From: Streptomyces aureoverticillatus
Lineage (GTDB): Bacteria; Actinomycetota; Actinomycetes; Streptomycetales; Streptomycetaceae
Reading direction: 5' to 3'
DNA length: 64,000 nt
Assembly: GCF_014649395.1 (NCBI RefSeq)
Contig: NZ_BMSY01000001.1
Span: 744,001 to 808,000 of the forward strand
Numbering within the stretch: the stretch's first letter is position 1; each line of letters begins with the position of its first letter. Below the pieces are notes generated by a model. That model saw only the letters and a program-made list of their open reading frames with translations, had not been told where the DNA came from and did no database searches. Positions 48,973-57,202 of the stretch are shown here, piece after piece. The position numbers and the translations under genes were made by a program.

Positions 48973-49048
48973 GGGGGCCGTACGGGCTTCCAACCCTGTT
49001 CGGCGCACTCGCCGGGCGAGTGGGTTACTGATGGGCGGTACGGCCCCC
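48973..49048. ncRNA. Nested stem-loop structure, possible RNA or packaging element
   Basis: GGGGGCCGTAC at 48973..48983 is perfectly inverted at 49038..49048. Inside it AACCC pairs with GGGTT, and ACTCG with CGAGT. The three stems are coaxial with asymmetric bulges. It lies 43 bp from the tRNA-like sequence in gene-free DNA near the packaging genes. Whether it acts as RNA or DNA (cos site, origin) is unknown. Confidence 0.5.
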
Positions 49049-49186
49049 GCGCGCTGCCTCACGACCCCTGCGGCCACCCTCGCGGGTGCGTGGTGCACGG
49101 ACAGCGCTACTACCGAGAGCGGACACTCAGACCGCCGTGTGTCCCCCTGTAGGACGGGTGCGCGGTAATCCCGCTCTCAGTTGTTA

Positions 49187-49325
49187 GTGGAGAACAAGCC
49201 TTGCCCGCCCCTCTCGGGCGAGCGAGCTTCCCTCTACTCCATAGTGGAGAGCAGACCTTGCCCGCCGTTGTTGGTAGGCGAGGAAAGCTCCTCCTACTTC
49301 TACGTGGAGAGCAAGCCTTGCCCGC
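49187..49325 (+). repeat. About 58-bp tandem repeats carrying the 22-bp motif (three copies)
   Basis: GTGGAGA(A/G)CARRCCTTGCCCGC occurs at 49187..49208, 49244..49265 and 49304..49325, in a 57- then 60-bp rhythm. The stretches between are also related (GGCGAG, AGCTYCC, ACTYC). Single copies occur at 20931 and 51377. Part of the core (GCAAGCCTTGC) is palindromic in two copies. It is best explained as a cluster of phage operator sites. Confidence 0.75.
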
Positions 49326-49327
49326 AG

Positions 49328-49449
49328 GGCCCGACCGGTGGCGGAGTGCCGTTTGAGGTACTAGGCCCCTCTTCTTTGTATTTTTTCTATGCGTTCTAAA
49401 AAAGTGGTGTAAACCGTCACTCCACCACCCCTCGCCCCGCTGTCGGGCC
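49328..49449 (-). repeat. Element B: palindrome-flanked AT-rich element
   Basis: Outer GGCCCGAC/GTCGGGCC (49328..49335, 49442..49449) and inner GGTGGCGGAGTGCCGTTT/AAACCGTCACTCCACCACC (49337..49354, 49411..49429) flank an AT-rich core. On the minus strand it aligns with element A: GGTGGYGGAGTGACGGTT, CTTTTTT, AGAAC, AGAAAAAA, ACAAAGAAG. The window from here to 49638 has no gene. Confidence 0.72.
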
Positions 49450-49480
49450 GCCCCGAGCCGAGGGAGGGCGGGCAGCAGAA

Positions 49481-49512
49481 AGCCCCGGCAGTCACGGGGA
49501 CCGACCGGGGCT
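49481..49512 (-). terminator. Hairpin downstream of integrase
   Basis: AGCCCCGG at 49481..49488 pairs with CCGGGGCT at 49505..49512. A perfect GTTGTA/TACAAC inverted pair follows at 49523..49544. Confidence 0.75.
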
Positions 49513-49579
49513 CTCACGGCTAGTTGTACTGCACCGCATACAACCGGATACCTAACCGCTCAGGGAGCGTACCGGGGCA

Positions 49580-49626
49580 GCCGAGAGCCCCGGCGGGCGA
49601 CGGGTGCCCACCGGGACTGTCTCGGC
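49580..49626 (-). terminator. Imperfect terminator immediately after integrase
   Basis: GCCGAGAGCCCCGG and CCGGGACTGTCTCGGC pair with small mismatches, starting 13 bp after the integrase stop. Confidence 0.65.
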
Positions 49627-49638
49627 TCTACGGCGCCG

Positions 49639-51426
49639 CTACGCGGCCACCAGTTCCCGCACGGGCTCGGCAGGGGTCGGCTCGGCGAGCCGGGCGGCGC
49701 TGCCCGGGGCCGGGGGCGCGTCCTTGCGGGCTTCGGCTTCCATGTCTCCCGTGGTGGCCGCAAGCTCGGCAATGGCAGGGTCCAACTCCCCGGTGATGGC
49801 GAACTCCACCCGGCGCACGTCGAGCCGTCGCCATCCGCCCTTGCCGCCCGGCTTGACCATGAGGCGTGCTCCCGCGGCTATGAGCATGGCGCGGCGCTCT
49901 GCGGTGTCGCCCTCGGTCCAGTCGTCGGCGTACGTGCGTCCGGTGGGGACGACCTCTCGGCGGGGCTCGCGCTTCTCGCGGGTTTCCAGCTCTGCCAGAC
50001 GTGTGTCAAGGGCATCCGCGCGGCGCTGCCACGCTGCCTGAGCGCTCTTGGACTTCTGGCGCCCCTTCTCCTGCTGGTGCTCCTCGAACTCGGCGAGGGT
50101 GGCATCTATCTCGGGCTGCGGGTCGTAGCCGGGTATCTCGATGACGCGGTTGATCTGGATCTTGCCCGCCGCCTTCAGGAACTCGTCGCTCACGTACTCG
50201 TCGACCCACTCGGCGCGCACGGTGCACGGGGCGGGGCAGTAGGTCCCGTACTTGTACGACGAGCACCGGTAGGTACCCGAGGACCGGTTGAGGTACATGC
50301 GCTCGTCGCATCCGTTGCAGTGGATGACCCGCAGCAACAACGCGGTGGAGTCCTTGCGCTCGGGCGCCTTCTCCGTGATCGGCTTCGGGGTGAGGAGTGC
50401 GGCGACCTGGTCGAACTCTTCGCGGGTGAGGATCGGCTCCGTGGTGGCCATGACGGGGCTGCCCGCATCGTCGCGCACGGGCTTGCCGCGGTGCATCTTC
50501 CAGCCCATGAGAGCTTCGTTGGTCAGCATCTTCTCGATGGTCTGCGCCCGCCACTGCGCGGGCTTCTTCACGGGCTCGTCCGTGACCGCAGCGGTCTTCT
50601 TCTTGGTGCGCGCCTGGTGGGCCGTCCAGTGCGCCGAGGGCGAGAGCACGCCGTCCGCGTTGAGCCCGCGCGCGATGGTGTGCAGCCCGCGCCCGTCGAC
50701 CAGCTCGGCAATGATCCGCTCAATGATCGTGACCGCGTACGGGTCCGGGACCAGCGTCCAGCCAACCCCGCCGTGCTCGGCGGGCATGGGGGCGGGAAGG
50801 TAGCCGTACGCGGGCTTGCCGCCACCCCGCCACCGCAACGGCATCTTCCGCATGGCCGCCTGCGCCCCACTGACGCGGTCCTTGATGCTCTGCGACTCGA
50901 CCTGAGCGGCAAACGCCAACATGAGCATCATCAGCTCGCTCATGGGGTCCATCGGGTTGCGGAAGTCGAACGTCAGACGACCCCCGCCGATGCCCTCGGC
51001 GAACACGATGAGCTTGCGGTGCTCGCGGGCCCACTTGGCAAGCTCGTGCATGTCGCCCATGTCCCGGATGGCCCGGTCAAACCGCCAGAACACCAGGGCA
51101 TCAAACGCATCCGGGCGCTTCAGCCATCCGCCGAGCTGTGGGCGGTCGAAGGGGCCGACCAGGGACGCGGATACGTCCAGGTCGACCGCTTCCCGCAGGG
51201 CAGCGCCCTCGCCGAAGGTGATGCCGAGGGCTGCCGCCGCTGCGTCGTCGGCCTCGCGCTGCCGCTCCGGGCTGGTGGTCTCGTCGGTGCGGACGGACAG
51301 GCGGATGCAGCGGACGCCCCGCAGGGTCTCGGTAGGCAGATCCTTTACAGGTGTGGTGGGGTTCTCCATGCTCTCTGTGGAGAGCGAACCTTGCCGCGCG
51401 TCCCTGACCTGCGTGGATACCGCCAT
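49639..51426 (-). CDS. int: Large serine recombinase, phage integrase (595 aa)
   Basis: The catalytic domain starts at VRCIRLSVRTDETTSPERQRE (nucleophile Ser in RLSVRTD), with DALVFWRFDRAIRDM and the ESQSIKDRVSGAQ helix. The recombinase and zinc-ribbon domains (CNGCDERMYL, YCPAPCTVR) and a coiled coil (LAEFEEHQQEKGRQKSKSA) follow. It joins attP and attB without host factors. GGAG lies 10 nt before ATG 51426. An internal ATG at 51369 is possible. The start is 35 bp from the attR core, as expected. A 22-bp motif copy lies at 51377..51398. Confidence 0.95.
   Translation of the reverse strand: MAVSTQVRDARQGSLSTESMENPTTPVKDLPTETLRGVRCIRLSVRTDETTSPERQREADDAAAAALGITFGEGAALREAVDLDVSASLVGPFDRPQLGGWLKRPDAFDALVFWRFDRAIRDMGDMHELAKWAREHRKLIVFAEGIGGGRLTFDFRNPMDPMSELMMLMLAFAAQVESQSIKDRVSGAQAAMRKMPLRWRGGGKPAYGYLPAPMPAEHGGVGWTLVPDPYAVTIIERIIAELVDGRGLHTIARGLNADGVLSPSAHWTAHQARTKKKTAAVTDEPVKKPAQWRAQTIEKMLTNEALMGWKMHRGKPVRDDAGSPVMATTEPILTREEFDQVAALLTPKPITEKAPERKDSTALLLRVIHCNGCDERMYLNRSSGTYRCSSYKYGTYCPAPCTVRAEWVDEYVSDEFLKAAGKIQINRVIEIPGYDPQPEIDATLAEFEEHQQEKGRQKSKSAQAAWQRRADALDTRLAELETREKREPRREVVPTGRTYADDWTEGDTAERRAMLIAAGARLMVKPGGKGGWRRLDVRRVEFAITGELDPAIAELAATTGDMEAEARKDAPPAPGSAARLAEPTPAEPVRELVAA
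51377..51398 (+). promoter_or_regulatory. 22-bp motif copy at the integrase 5' end
   Basis: GTGGAGAGCGAACCTTGCCG followed by CG matches the motif repeated at 49.2 kb and at 20931. It overlaps the first codons of integrase, or lies just upstream if ATG 51369 is the true start. An operator controlling integrase is inferred. Confidence 0.6.
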
Positions 51427-51458
51427 GACCCGATCACTCCAGAAGTGTCACTCTGGAA

Positions 51459-51483
51459 CATCGGGAAGGGGCGGGACTGGGGC
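51459..51483. other. attR
   Basis: Core TCGGGAAG at 51461..51468. Phage half CATCGGG (51459..51465) and chromosomal half ACTGGGGC (51476..51483) each complete the palindrome of the attL side. The exchange point is inferred between 51467 and 51468. Confidence 0.85.
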
Positions 51484-51502
51484 GCCCCCGCGAGGCCACC
51501 GC

Positions 51503-52468
51503 CTACTTCGGCAGCCACGCCTTCCACTTCGACTCGTGAGAGTCGATCCACTTCTTCGCCGCGTCCTCCGGGGACATCTTCTTGTCGGCGATCAGGAGGG
51601 AGACCTCGTTCTGGTCGGCCTCGGACCACTTGAAGTTCTTGAGGAACTCCGCGGCCTTGCCGCCGTTCTTGGCGAAGTCGGCGTTGAGGTACTTCTGGAG
51701 CGGCGTGTGCGGGTAGGCGCACTTGATCTTGGCGGGGTCGGCGTCGCAGCCCTCCTTGTACTCGGGCAGCTTCACCTCCGTCATGGGCACCTTCTTGAAC
51801 AGCCACTGCGGCTTGTACCAGTAGGTCAGGAACGGCTTCTGCTGCTTGGCGAACTGCTCGATCTGGGTGATCTGCGCCGCCTCGGAGCCCGCGAAGACGA
51901 CCTTGTAGTCCAGGCCGAGGTTCTCGACGAGGGCCTTGTCGTTCGTCACGTACGACGGGGAGCCGTCCATGAGCTGGCCCTTGCCGCCGCTCTCCGGCGT
52001 CCGGAAGTCCTTCGCGTACTTGTTGAGGTTCTTCCAGTTGGTGACGTCGGGGTGCTTCTTGGCGAAGTACGTGGGGACGAACCAGCCGATGTGGCCGATC
52101 ACGCCGACATCGCCGCCGGGGACGATCGTCTTCTTGTCCTTGATGTAGCGCTGTTCCTGGTCCGGGTGACCCCAGTCCTCCATGATCGCGTCGACGCGGC
52201 CCTGGCTGAGCGCGTCCCAGGCCGGGATCTCGTCGATCTGGACCTTGTCGACGCGGTAGCCCAGCTTCTCCTTGAGGATGTACTCGGCCACGGCGACATC
52301 GGCCTGCGCGCCCACCCAGGACTGCACGGACAGCGTCACCGTCTTGGCGCCCGCCGCGTTCGCGTACGGGGACGACTGCTTGGACATGTCGGCGGCGCCG
52401 CAGCCGGAGAGGACGACCAGGGCGCCCACGCCCGCGACAGCGGCGGTCATGCGCGTACGTACTCGCAT
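51503..52468 (-). CDS. Glycine betaine/proline ABC transporter substrate-binding lipoprotein (321 aa)
   Basis: A signal peptide and lipobox (VGALVVLSGCGAAD) lead into an OpuAC-type binding protein: VQSWVGAQADVAVAEYIL, WDALSQGRVDAIMEDWG, WKNLNKYAKDF, FLTYWYKPQWLF. Aromatic residues of this type form the cage for trimethylammonium groups. It delivers betaine or choline to the membrane permease encoded 2 bp upstream. The ATG at 52468 has AGGGAG upstream. It is the last gene of the bet operon. Confidence 0.9.
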   Translation of the reverse strand: MRVRTRMTAAVAGVGALVVLSGCGAADMSKQSSPYANAAGAKTVTLSVQSWVGAQADVAVAEYILKEKLGYRVDKVQIDEIPAWDALSQGRVDAIMEDWGHPDQEQRYIKDKKTIVPGGDVGVIGHIGWFVPTYFAKKHPDVTNWKNLNKYAKDFRTPESGGKGQLMDGSPSYVTNDKALVENLGLDYKVVFAGSEAAQITQIEQFAKQQKPFLTYWYKPQWLFKKVPMTEVKLPEYKEGCDADPAKIKCAYPHTPLQKYLNADFAKNGGKAAEFLKNFKWSEADQNEVSLLIADKKMSPEDAAKKWIDSHESKWKAWLPK

Positions 52469-52470
52469 GG

Positions 52471-54438
52471 TCACGCTCCCTTCTTCGCGCGGCGTTCCGT
52501 CGGCTGCGTCACCCGGTCGAGGACCAGGCCGAGGCAGACGATGGCGACACCGCCCACCAGACCGGTCGCCAGGTCGCCCCGGGCGATACCGGTGAGGACG
52601 TCGTAGCCGAGCCCGCCACCGCCGACCAGACCGCCGATGACGACGACGGCGAGGACCAGGACGACGCCCTGGTTGAGGGCGAGCATCAGCGCGGGGCGGG
52701 CCAGCGGGAGCTGGACCTGGCGCAACTGCTGCCAGCTGGTGGCGCCGAGGGACTTCGCGGACTCCATCGCGCTGGGGTTGACCTGGCGCAGGCCCTGCGT
52801 GGTGATGCGGATGACGGCGGGCAGCGCGTACACGACGGCCGCGGCGACGGCGGGGGCACGGCCCACGCCGAACAGGGCGACCACCGGGATCAGGTACACG
52901 AACTGCGGCATCGTCTGGAAGACGTCCAGGACGGGGCGCAGGAGGCGTTCGAGCCGCTGGCTGCGCGAGGCCGCGATGCCGATCGCGAAGCCCAGGACGA
53001 GGGTCACGGCGACACCCGCGAGAACCTGGGACAGCGTGTCCAGGGACGCGTTCCACACACCCATGACGCCGATCGCCGCCATCGCGAGGACCGCGGTGAG
53101 CGCGGTCTCCCACGTGCCGATCACCCAGGCGAGCGCCGCCACGATGAGCAGCACCGACCACCAGGGCAGGCCCTGCAGGCCGTCGCGCACCGGGTCGAGG
53201 ACGTACGTGGTGAAGTGCGCCGCCCAGTCCGCCGTGCCGCCGACCACGGGCACGTCCGTGTACAGGTGGTCGACCATCCAGTCCTTGGCGGTGTTCACCG
53301 GCTCGGCGATCCCCACGACCCAGCTCGTCGGCCACTCCAGGCGGTCCGCGAACCTGGCCGCGAGGGCGCAGGCCAGGGTCACGGCGGCGGCGATCGACCA
53401 GCCGCGCCAGCCGCGCAGCGGCGAGTTGTCCTGCGTGTGCGCGCCGAGGCGTTCGCCCGCCGCGCCGGTGACGCGGTCCAGGACGACCGCGAGCAGCACG
53501 ATGGGGATGCCGCCGGCGAGGGCCTGGCCGACGTCGACCGAGGCGAGCGCCTGGTAGACGCGGTCACCGAGGCCGCCCGCGCCGATCACGGACGCGATGA
53601 CGGCCATGGAGAGGGCCATCATGATCGTCTGGTTCAGGCCGAGCAGAAGCTCCTTGCGGGCCAGCGGCAGGCGCGCGGACAGCAGGCGCTGGCGGGCGGT
53701 CGCGCCCAGCGAGGCCACCGCCTCCATCACGCCGCCGTCGGCGCCGCGCAGGCCGAGGGCCGTCAGGCGGGCCATCGGCGGGGCCGAGTACACGACCGTC
53801 GCGAGGACGGCGCCGGGCACGCCGATGCCGAAGATGAGCACGACGGGCAGCAGATACGCGAAGGCCGGGAGCACCTGCATGGTGTCCAGGACGGGGCGCA
53901 TCATGCGGAAGATCCGGTCGTTCAGTCCGGCGGCGAGGCCGAGCAGCATGCCGAGGATCACCGACGCGAGCACCGCGACGACCATCAGCGCGAGCGTCTG
54001 CATCGTCGGCACCCACATGCCGAGGAGGCCGCAGATCCCGAAGGCCGCGACGGCCATCGTGGCGAGCTTCAGGCCCGCGACGCGCCAGGCGATCGCACCG
54101 GCGGCGACGGTCACGCCCGCCCAGCCCGCGGCGAGCAGCACCAGGTAGACGCCGCGCACGGACAGCACGACGGCGTTGGAGATGTGCCCCAGGAAGTAGG
54201 TGAACAGCCAGTGGTTGTCGCGGTTGTCGATGATCCAGTCGTTGGCCTTGCCGAGCGGCTCGGACACGTCGACGGTGAGCGCGTCCGGCCAGGCGCCGGA
54301 GGCCCACTTGGCGTTGAGGATCGGTACGGCGACGGCCGCGACGACGGCGAGCAGCAGGAGCTTGACGACGGCGCGGCGCCGCAGCAGGGCGCCGATCCCG
54401 GTGCCCTCCACCGGTCCGGAAGCGGTGGCAGTGGCCAT
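52471..54438 (-). CDS. Betaine/choline ABC transporter permease, two fused ProW-type domains (655 aa)
   Basis: Two homologous BPD permease halves lie in one chain. Each has a long helical stretch and an EAA-type loop: MEAVASLGATARQRLL...LARKELLLGLN in the first, MESAKSLGATSWQQLRQVQLPLARPALMLALN in the second. Most ProW proteins have one such half per subunit. The fusion would give a single-chain channel. TM helices number about twelve. Its start overlaps the ATPase stop, and it ends 2 bp before the binding protein gene. Confidence 0.9.
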   Translation of the reverse strand: MATATASGPVEGTGIGALLRRRAVVKLLLLAVVAAVAVPILNAKWASGAWPDALTVDVSEPLGKANDWIIDNRDNHWLFTYFLGHISNAVVLSVRGVYLVLLAAGWAGVTVAAGAIAWRVAGLKLATMAVAAFGICGLLGMWVPTMQTLALMVVAVLASVILGMLLGLAAGLNDRIFRMMRPVLDTMQVLPAFAYLLPVVLIFGIGVPGAVLATVVYSAPPMARLTALGLRGADGGVMEAVASLGATARQRLLSARLPLARKELLLGLNQTIMMALSMAVIASVIGAGGLGDRVYQALASVDVGQALAGGIPIVLLAVVLDRVTGAAGERLGAHTQDNSPLRGWRGWSIAAAVTLACALAARFADRLEWPTSWVVGIAEPVNTAKDWMVDHLYTDVPVVGGTADWAAHFTTYVLDPVRDGLQGLPWWSVLLIVAALAWVIGTWETALTAVLAMAAIGVMGVWNASLDTLSQVLAGVAVTLVLGFAIGIAASRSQRLERLLRPVLDVFQTMPQFVYLIPVVALFGVGRAPAVAAAVVYALPAVIRITTQGLRQVNPSAMESAKSLGATSWQQLRQVQLPLARPALMLALNQGVVLVLAVVVIGGLVGGGGLGYDVLTGIARGDLATGLVGGVAIVCLGLVLDRVTQPTERRAKKGA

Positions 54439-55583
54439 CAGGAAGCCACCTCGCCGGTTACCTCTTTACGTATGTCCGGACGTGCCGTGCCGGGGTTCTG
54501 GCCCTTGGGCGGCATGCCCGCGACCACGCTGATCAGCTGCTCGTGGTCGACGACGCCCAGGCACCGCCCGGCGTCCATCACGCGCGCCGGGTACCCGGTG
54601 CGGGCCACGGCCTCGATGGCCTCGGACACCGTCGCGTCGGGCGCGAGCGCCGGGCCCTTGGTGTCCTCGTCGGACCCCGCGGCGGCGGGCCGCATGGCGC
54701 TGCGGCAGGTCATGACCTGCTCGCGCGGCACGTCCCGGACGAAGTCGCGTACGTATTCGTCGGCGGGCGAGCCCACGATCTCCTCGGGCGTGCCGAGCTG
54801 GACGACGCGGCCGTCGCGCATCAGCGCGATGCGGTCGCCGAGCTTCAGGGCCTCGCTGAGGTCGTGCGTGATGAAGACCATGGTGCGGCCCTCTTCGCGG
54901 TGCAGGCGGACGACCTCCTCCTGCATGTCGCGGCGGATCAGCGGGTCGAGGGCGCTGAACGGCTCGTCGAAGAGCAGGACCTCGGGGTCGACGGCGAGCG
55001 CGCGGGCGAGGCCGACGCGCTGCTGCTGGCCGCCGGAGAGCTGACCGGGCTTGCGCAGCTCCAGGCCCTCCAGGCCGACCTTCTCGATGACCTTCATCGC
55101 CTTCTCGCGCCGCTCGGCGCGCGCGACGCCCTGGATCTCCAGGCCGTACGCGACGTTGTCGAGGACGGTGCGGTGCGGGAGCAGCCCGAAGTGCTGGAAG
55201 ACCATGGACGCGCGGTGCCGGCGCAGTTCGCGCAGCCGGTTCTTGTCCATGGCGAGGACGTCCTCGCCGTCGATCTCGATCGCGCCGGACGTCGGCTCGA
55301 TGAGGCGGGTCAGACAGCGCACGAGCGTGGACTTGCCGGAGCCCGACAGGCCCATGACGACGAAGACCTCGCCCTTCTTCACCTCGAAGGACACATCGCG
55401 CACGGCGGCGGTGCAGCCGGTGCGCTCGCGCAGCTCGGCGGGGTCCAGGGAGGTCAGCTCGGCATCGCCCGGGACGCGTTCGGCCTTGGGGCCGAACACC
55501 TTCCACAGGTTGTTGACGGCGAAGACGGCGTCCGTGGACGCGTCGGCCGCGGTGGCGGTGTCAGTAGTGGCGGCCTCGCTCAT
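54438..55583 (-). CDS. Betaine/choline ABC transporter ATPase with CBS domain (381 aa)
   Basis: Walker [16 protein letters not shown]-loop [13 protein letters not shown], signature [15 protein letters not shown], Walker [17 protein letters not shown] and the switch His [10 protein letters not shown] are all intact. The C-terminal 60-90 residues resemble a partial CBS region (osmotic/ionic sensing), as in ProV/OpuAA. It energises osmoprotectant uptake. The ATG overlaps the choline dehydrogenase stop (ATGA). Confidence 0.92.
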   Translation of the reverse strand: MSEAATTDTATAADASTDAVFAVNNLWKVFGPKAERVPGDAELTSLDPAELRERTGCTAAVRDVSFEVKKGEVFVVMGLSGSGKSTLVRCLTRLIEPTSGAIEIDGEDVLAMDKNRLRELRRHRASMVFQHFGLLPHRTVLDNVAYGLEIQGVARAERREKAMKVIEKVGLEGLELRKPGQLSGGQQQRVGLARALAVDPEVLLFDEPFSALDPLIRRDMQEEVVRLHREEGRTMVFITHDLSEALKLGDRIALMRDGRVVQLGTPEEIVGSPADEYVRDFVRDVPREQVMTCRSAMRPAAAGSDEDTKGPALAPDATVSEAIEAVARTGYPARVMDAGRCLGVVDHEQLISVVAGMPPKGQNPGTARPDIRKEVTGEVAS

Positions 55584-57139
55584 CGGCCGTCACCCCCCTG
55601 GGTCGCGGCTTCCAGGATCTCGGCACATTTCTCCCCGACCATGAGCACTCCGATCATCGGGTTCACGGCGGGCATCGTCGGGAAGACGGATGCGTCCGCG
55701 ATACGGATTCCTTGCAGGCCCCGGATCTTCAACTCCGGGTCGACCACGGCGAGTTCATCACCGGAGGCACCCATTCGGCAGGTACCGGCCGGGTGGTAGA
55801 CGGTGTGCGCGGCCTTGCGCACGAGCTCGCTGATCTCGGCGTCGTCGGTGACGTGCGGGCCGGGGAAGACCTCGCGCTTGAGCCACTTCTTGAACGGCTC
55901 GGCCTCGGCGACCTTGCGGGCGAGCTTGATGCCGTCGACGAGGGTCTGGCCGTCGTAGTCGACGCCGTTCTCGTCGTACTCGAAGTACTTGAAGTCCAGG
56001 GCGGGCTTCACCTCGGGGTCCGCGGAGGTGAGGTAAAGGCGGCCGCGGGCGCGGGACTTGGGGATGTTCGGGGTCATCGACACACCGTGCTCGGGGCGTT
56101 CGTAGCCGAGCCGCTCCGGGTTGTCGGTGAACGGGATCTGGTAGAAGTGGAACATCAGGTCCGGGCCCTTGTGGTCCGGGTCCCGCTTCACGAACAGGCC
56201 CGCGTCGGAGTCCATCGCGGAGTTGCCGGGGATGGGCCCGTTGGTCTCCCAGACGATGACCGACTCCGGGTGGTCGATGAGGTTCTCGCCGACGCCCGGC
56301 AGGTCGTGCACGACCGGGATGCCGAGGGCTTCGAGGTCCTTCTTCGGGCCGATGCCCGAGTGCATGAGCAGCCGGGGCGTGTCCACGGCGCCCGCGCACA
56401 CCAGGACCTCGCGGCGGGCGGTCAGCAGCTTCTCGGCGCCGTCCTTGGTGCGCACGTGCACACCGCGGGCGGTCTTGCCGTCGAGTTCCAGCTTGTACGC
56501 CCACGTCTCCAGGAAGAGGTGGAGGTTCGGGCGGTCGCCGGCCTCCATGTGGGGGTGCAGGTAGGCGACGGACGCCGACGAGCGCTTGTTGTTCTCCGGG
56601 TGGTACGCGAGGTCGAAGAAGCCGACGCCCTCCTCGAAGGGCTTGTCGTTGAAGCCGACGACCTCGGGGACGCCGAGCGCCGACTTGGCCGCCTCGACCC
56701 AGTCGGTGGCGATCTGGTTCTGGTCCTTCTTGGCGACGCGCACGATGTTGTTGCGCAGCTTGCCGTAGAAGGGGTCCATCGTCTTGGCGTTCCAGCCGGT
56801 GGCGCCCGCCTCCTCCCACTCGTCCCAGTCGGACGGCAGCGGCTTGAAGGAGATCAGGGTGTTGTGCGAGGAGCAGCCGCCCAGGACCTTGGCGCGGCTG
56901 TGCAGGATGTGCGAGTTGCCGCGCGGCTGCTCGGTCGTGGTGTAGCCGTAGTCGAGCTCGCCGCCGAGCAGGCCGAGCCAGCGGCGCAGCGTCAGGACGT
57001 CGTCCCGGTCGATGTCGCTGGGTCCGCCCTCGATGACGGCGACGGTGACGTCCGGGTTCTCGGTGAGCCGCGATGCGATCACCGAGCCGGCGGTGCCGCC
57101 GCCGACGATGACGTAGTCGTACTCGTTCGTTTCAGCCAT
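55580..57139 (-). CDS. betA: Choline dehydrogenase, GMC oxidoreductase (519 aa)
   Basis: An FAD-binding [13 protein letters not shown] at the N-terminus, the GMC signature [13 protein letters not shown], and the C-terminal substrate site ([14 protein letters not shown], then [14 protein letters not shown]) define the family. In the bet operon context it should oxidise choline to betaine aldehyde. The ATG at 57139 has AGAGGAG upstream. It is co-transcribed after the aldehyde dehydrogenase and before the transporter genes. Confidence 0.88.
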   Translation of the reverse strand: MAETNEYDYVIVGGGTAGSVIASRLTENPDVTVAVIEGGPSDIDRDDVLTLRRWLGLLGGELDYGYTTTEQPRGNSHILHSRAKVLGGCSSHNTLISFKPLPSDWDEWEEAGATGWNAKTMDPFYGKLRNNIVRVAKKDQNQIATDWVEAAKSALGVPEVVGFNDKPFEEGVGFFDLAYHPENNKRSSASVAYLHPHMEAGDRPNLHLFLETWAYKLELDGKTARGVHVRTKDGAEKLLTARREVLVCAGAVDTPRLLMHSGIGPKKDLEALGIPVVHDLPGVGENLIDHPESVIVWETNGPIPGNSAMDSDAGLFVKRDPDHKGPDLMFHFYQIPFTDNPERLGYERPEHGVSMTPNIPKSRARGRLYLTSADPEVKPALDFKYFEYDENGVDYDGQTLVDGIKLARKVAEAEPFKKWLKREVFPGPHVTDDAEISELVRKAAHTVYHPAGTCRMGASGDELAVVDPELKIRGLQGIRIADASVFPTMPAVNPMIGVLMVGEKCAEILEAATQGGDGR

Positions 57140-57202
57140 GGGGGAACTGCTCCTCTTCCTGCGAGGTCTGCAAGGTGCTTTCGCGTAAGGGGGACGGGCG
57201 GC

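Larger units (their letters stand above)
13007..51467. mobile_element. Siphovirus prophage, about 38.5 kb, serine-integrase type
   Basis: A single complete-looking temperate phage genome lies between attL and attR. It includes a serine integrase next to attR, terminase pair, portal, MuF, scaffold, HK97-type capsid, connectors, tail tube, frameshifted tail chaperones, 796-aa tape measure, distal tail and minor tail proteins, lysis genes, and its own DNA polymerase, primase-helicase and nucleases. Nearly all genes except accessory ones read on the minus strand. Only the C5-methyltransferase and perhaps one small zinc protein look broken, so the phage may still be inducible. Insertion was between two convergent operons and damaged no gene. 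Confidence 0.9.

Noticed and set aside
49187..49325. CRISPR array
   Set aside because: Three repeats with a regular spacing look array-like, but the spacers are related to each other, the repeat is degenerate and no cas genes are near.
49350..49410. Promoter inside element B
   Set aside because: TTTACA with TAGAAA on the minus strand, or TTGAGG with TGTATT on the plus strand, can be read as promoters, but neither is convincing and the twin element A does not keep the same spacing.
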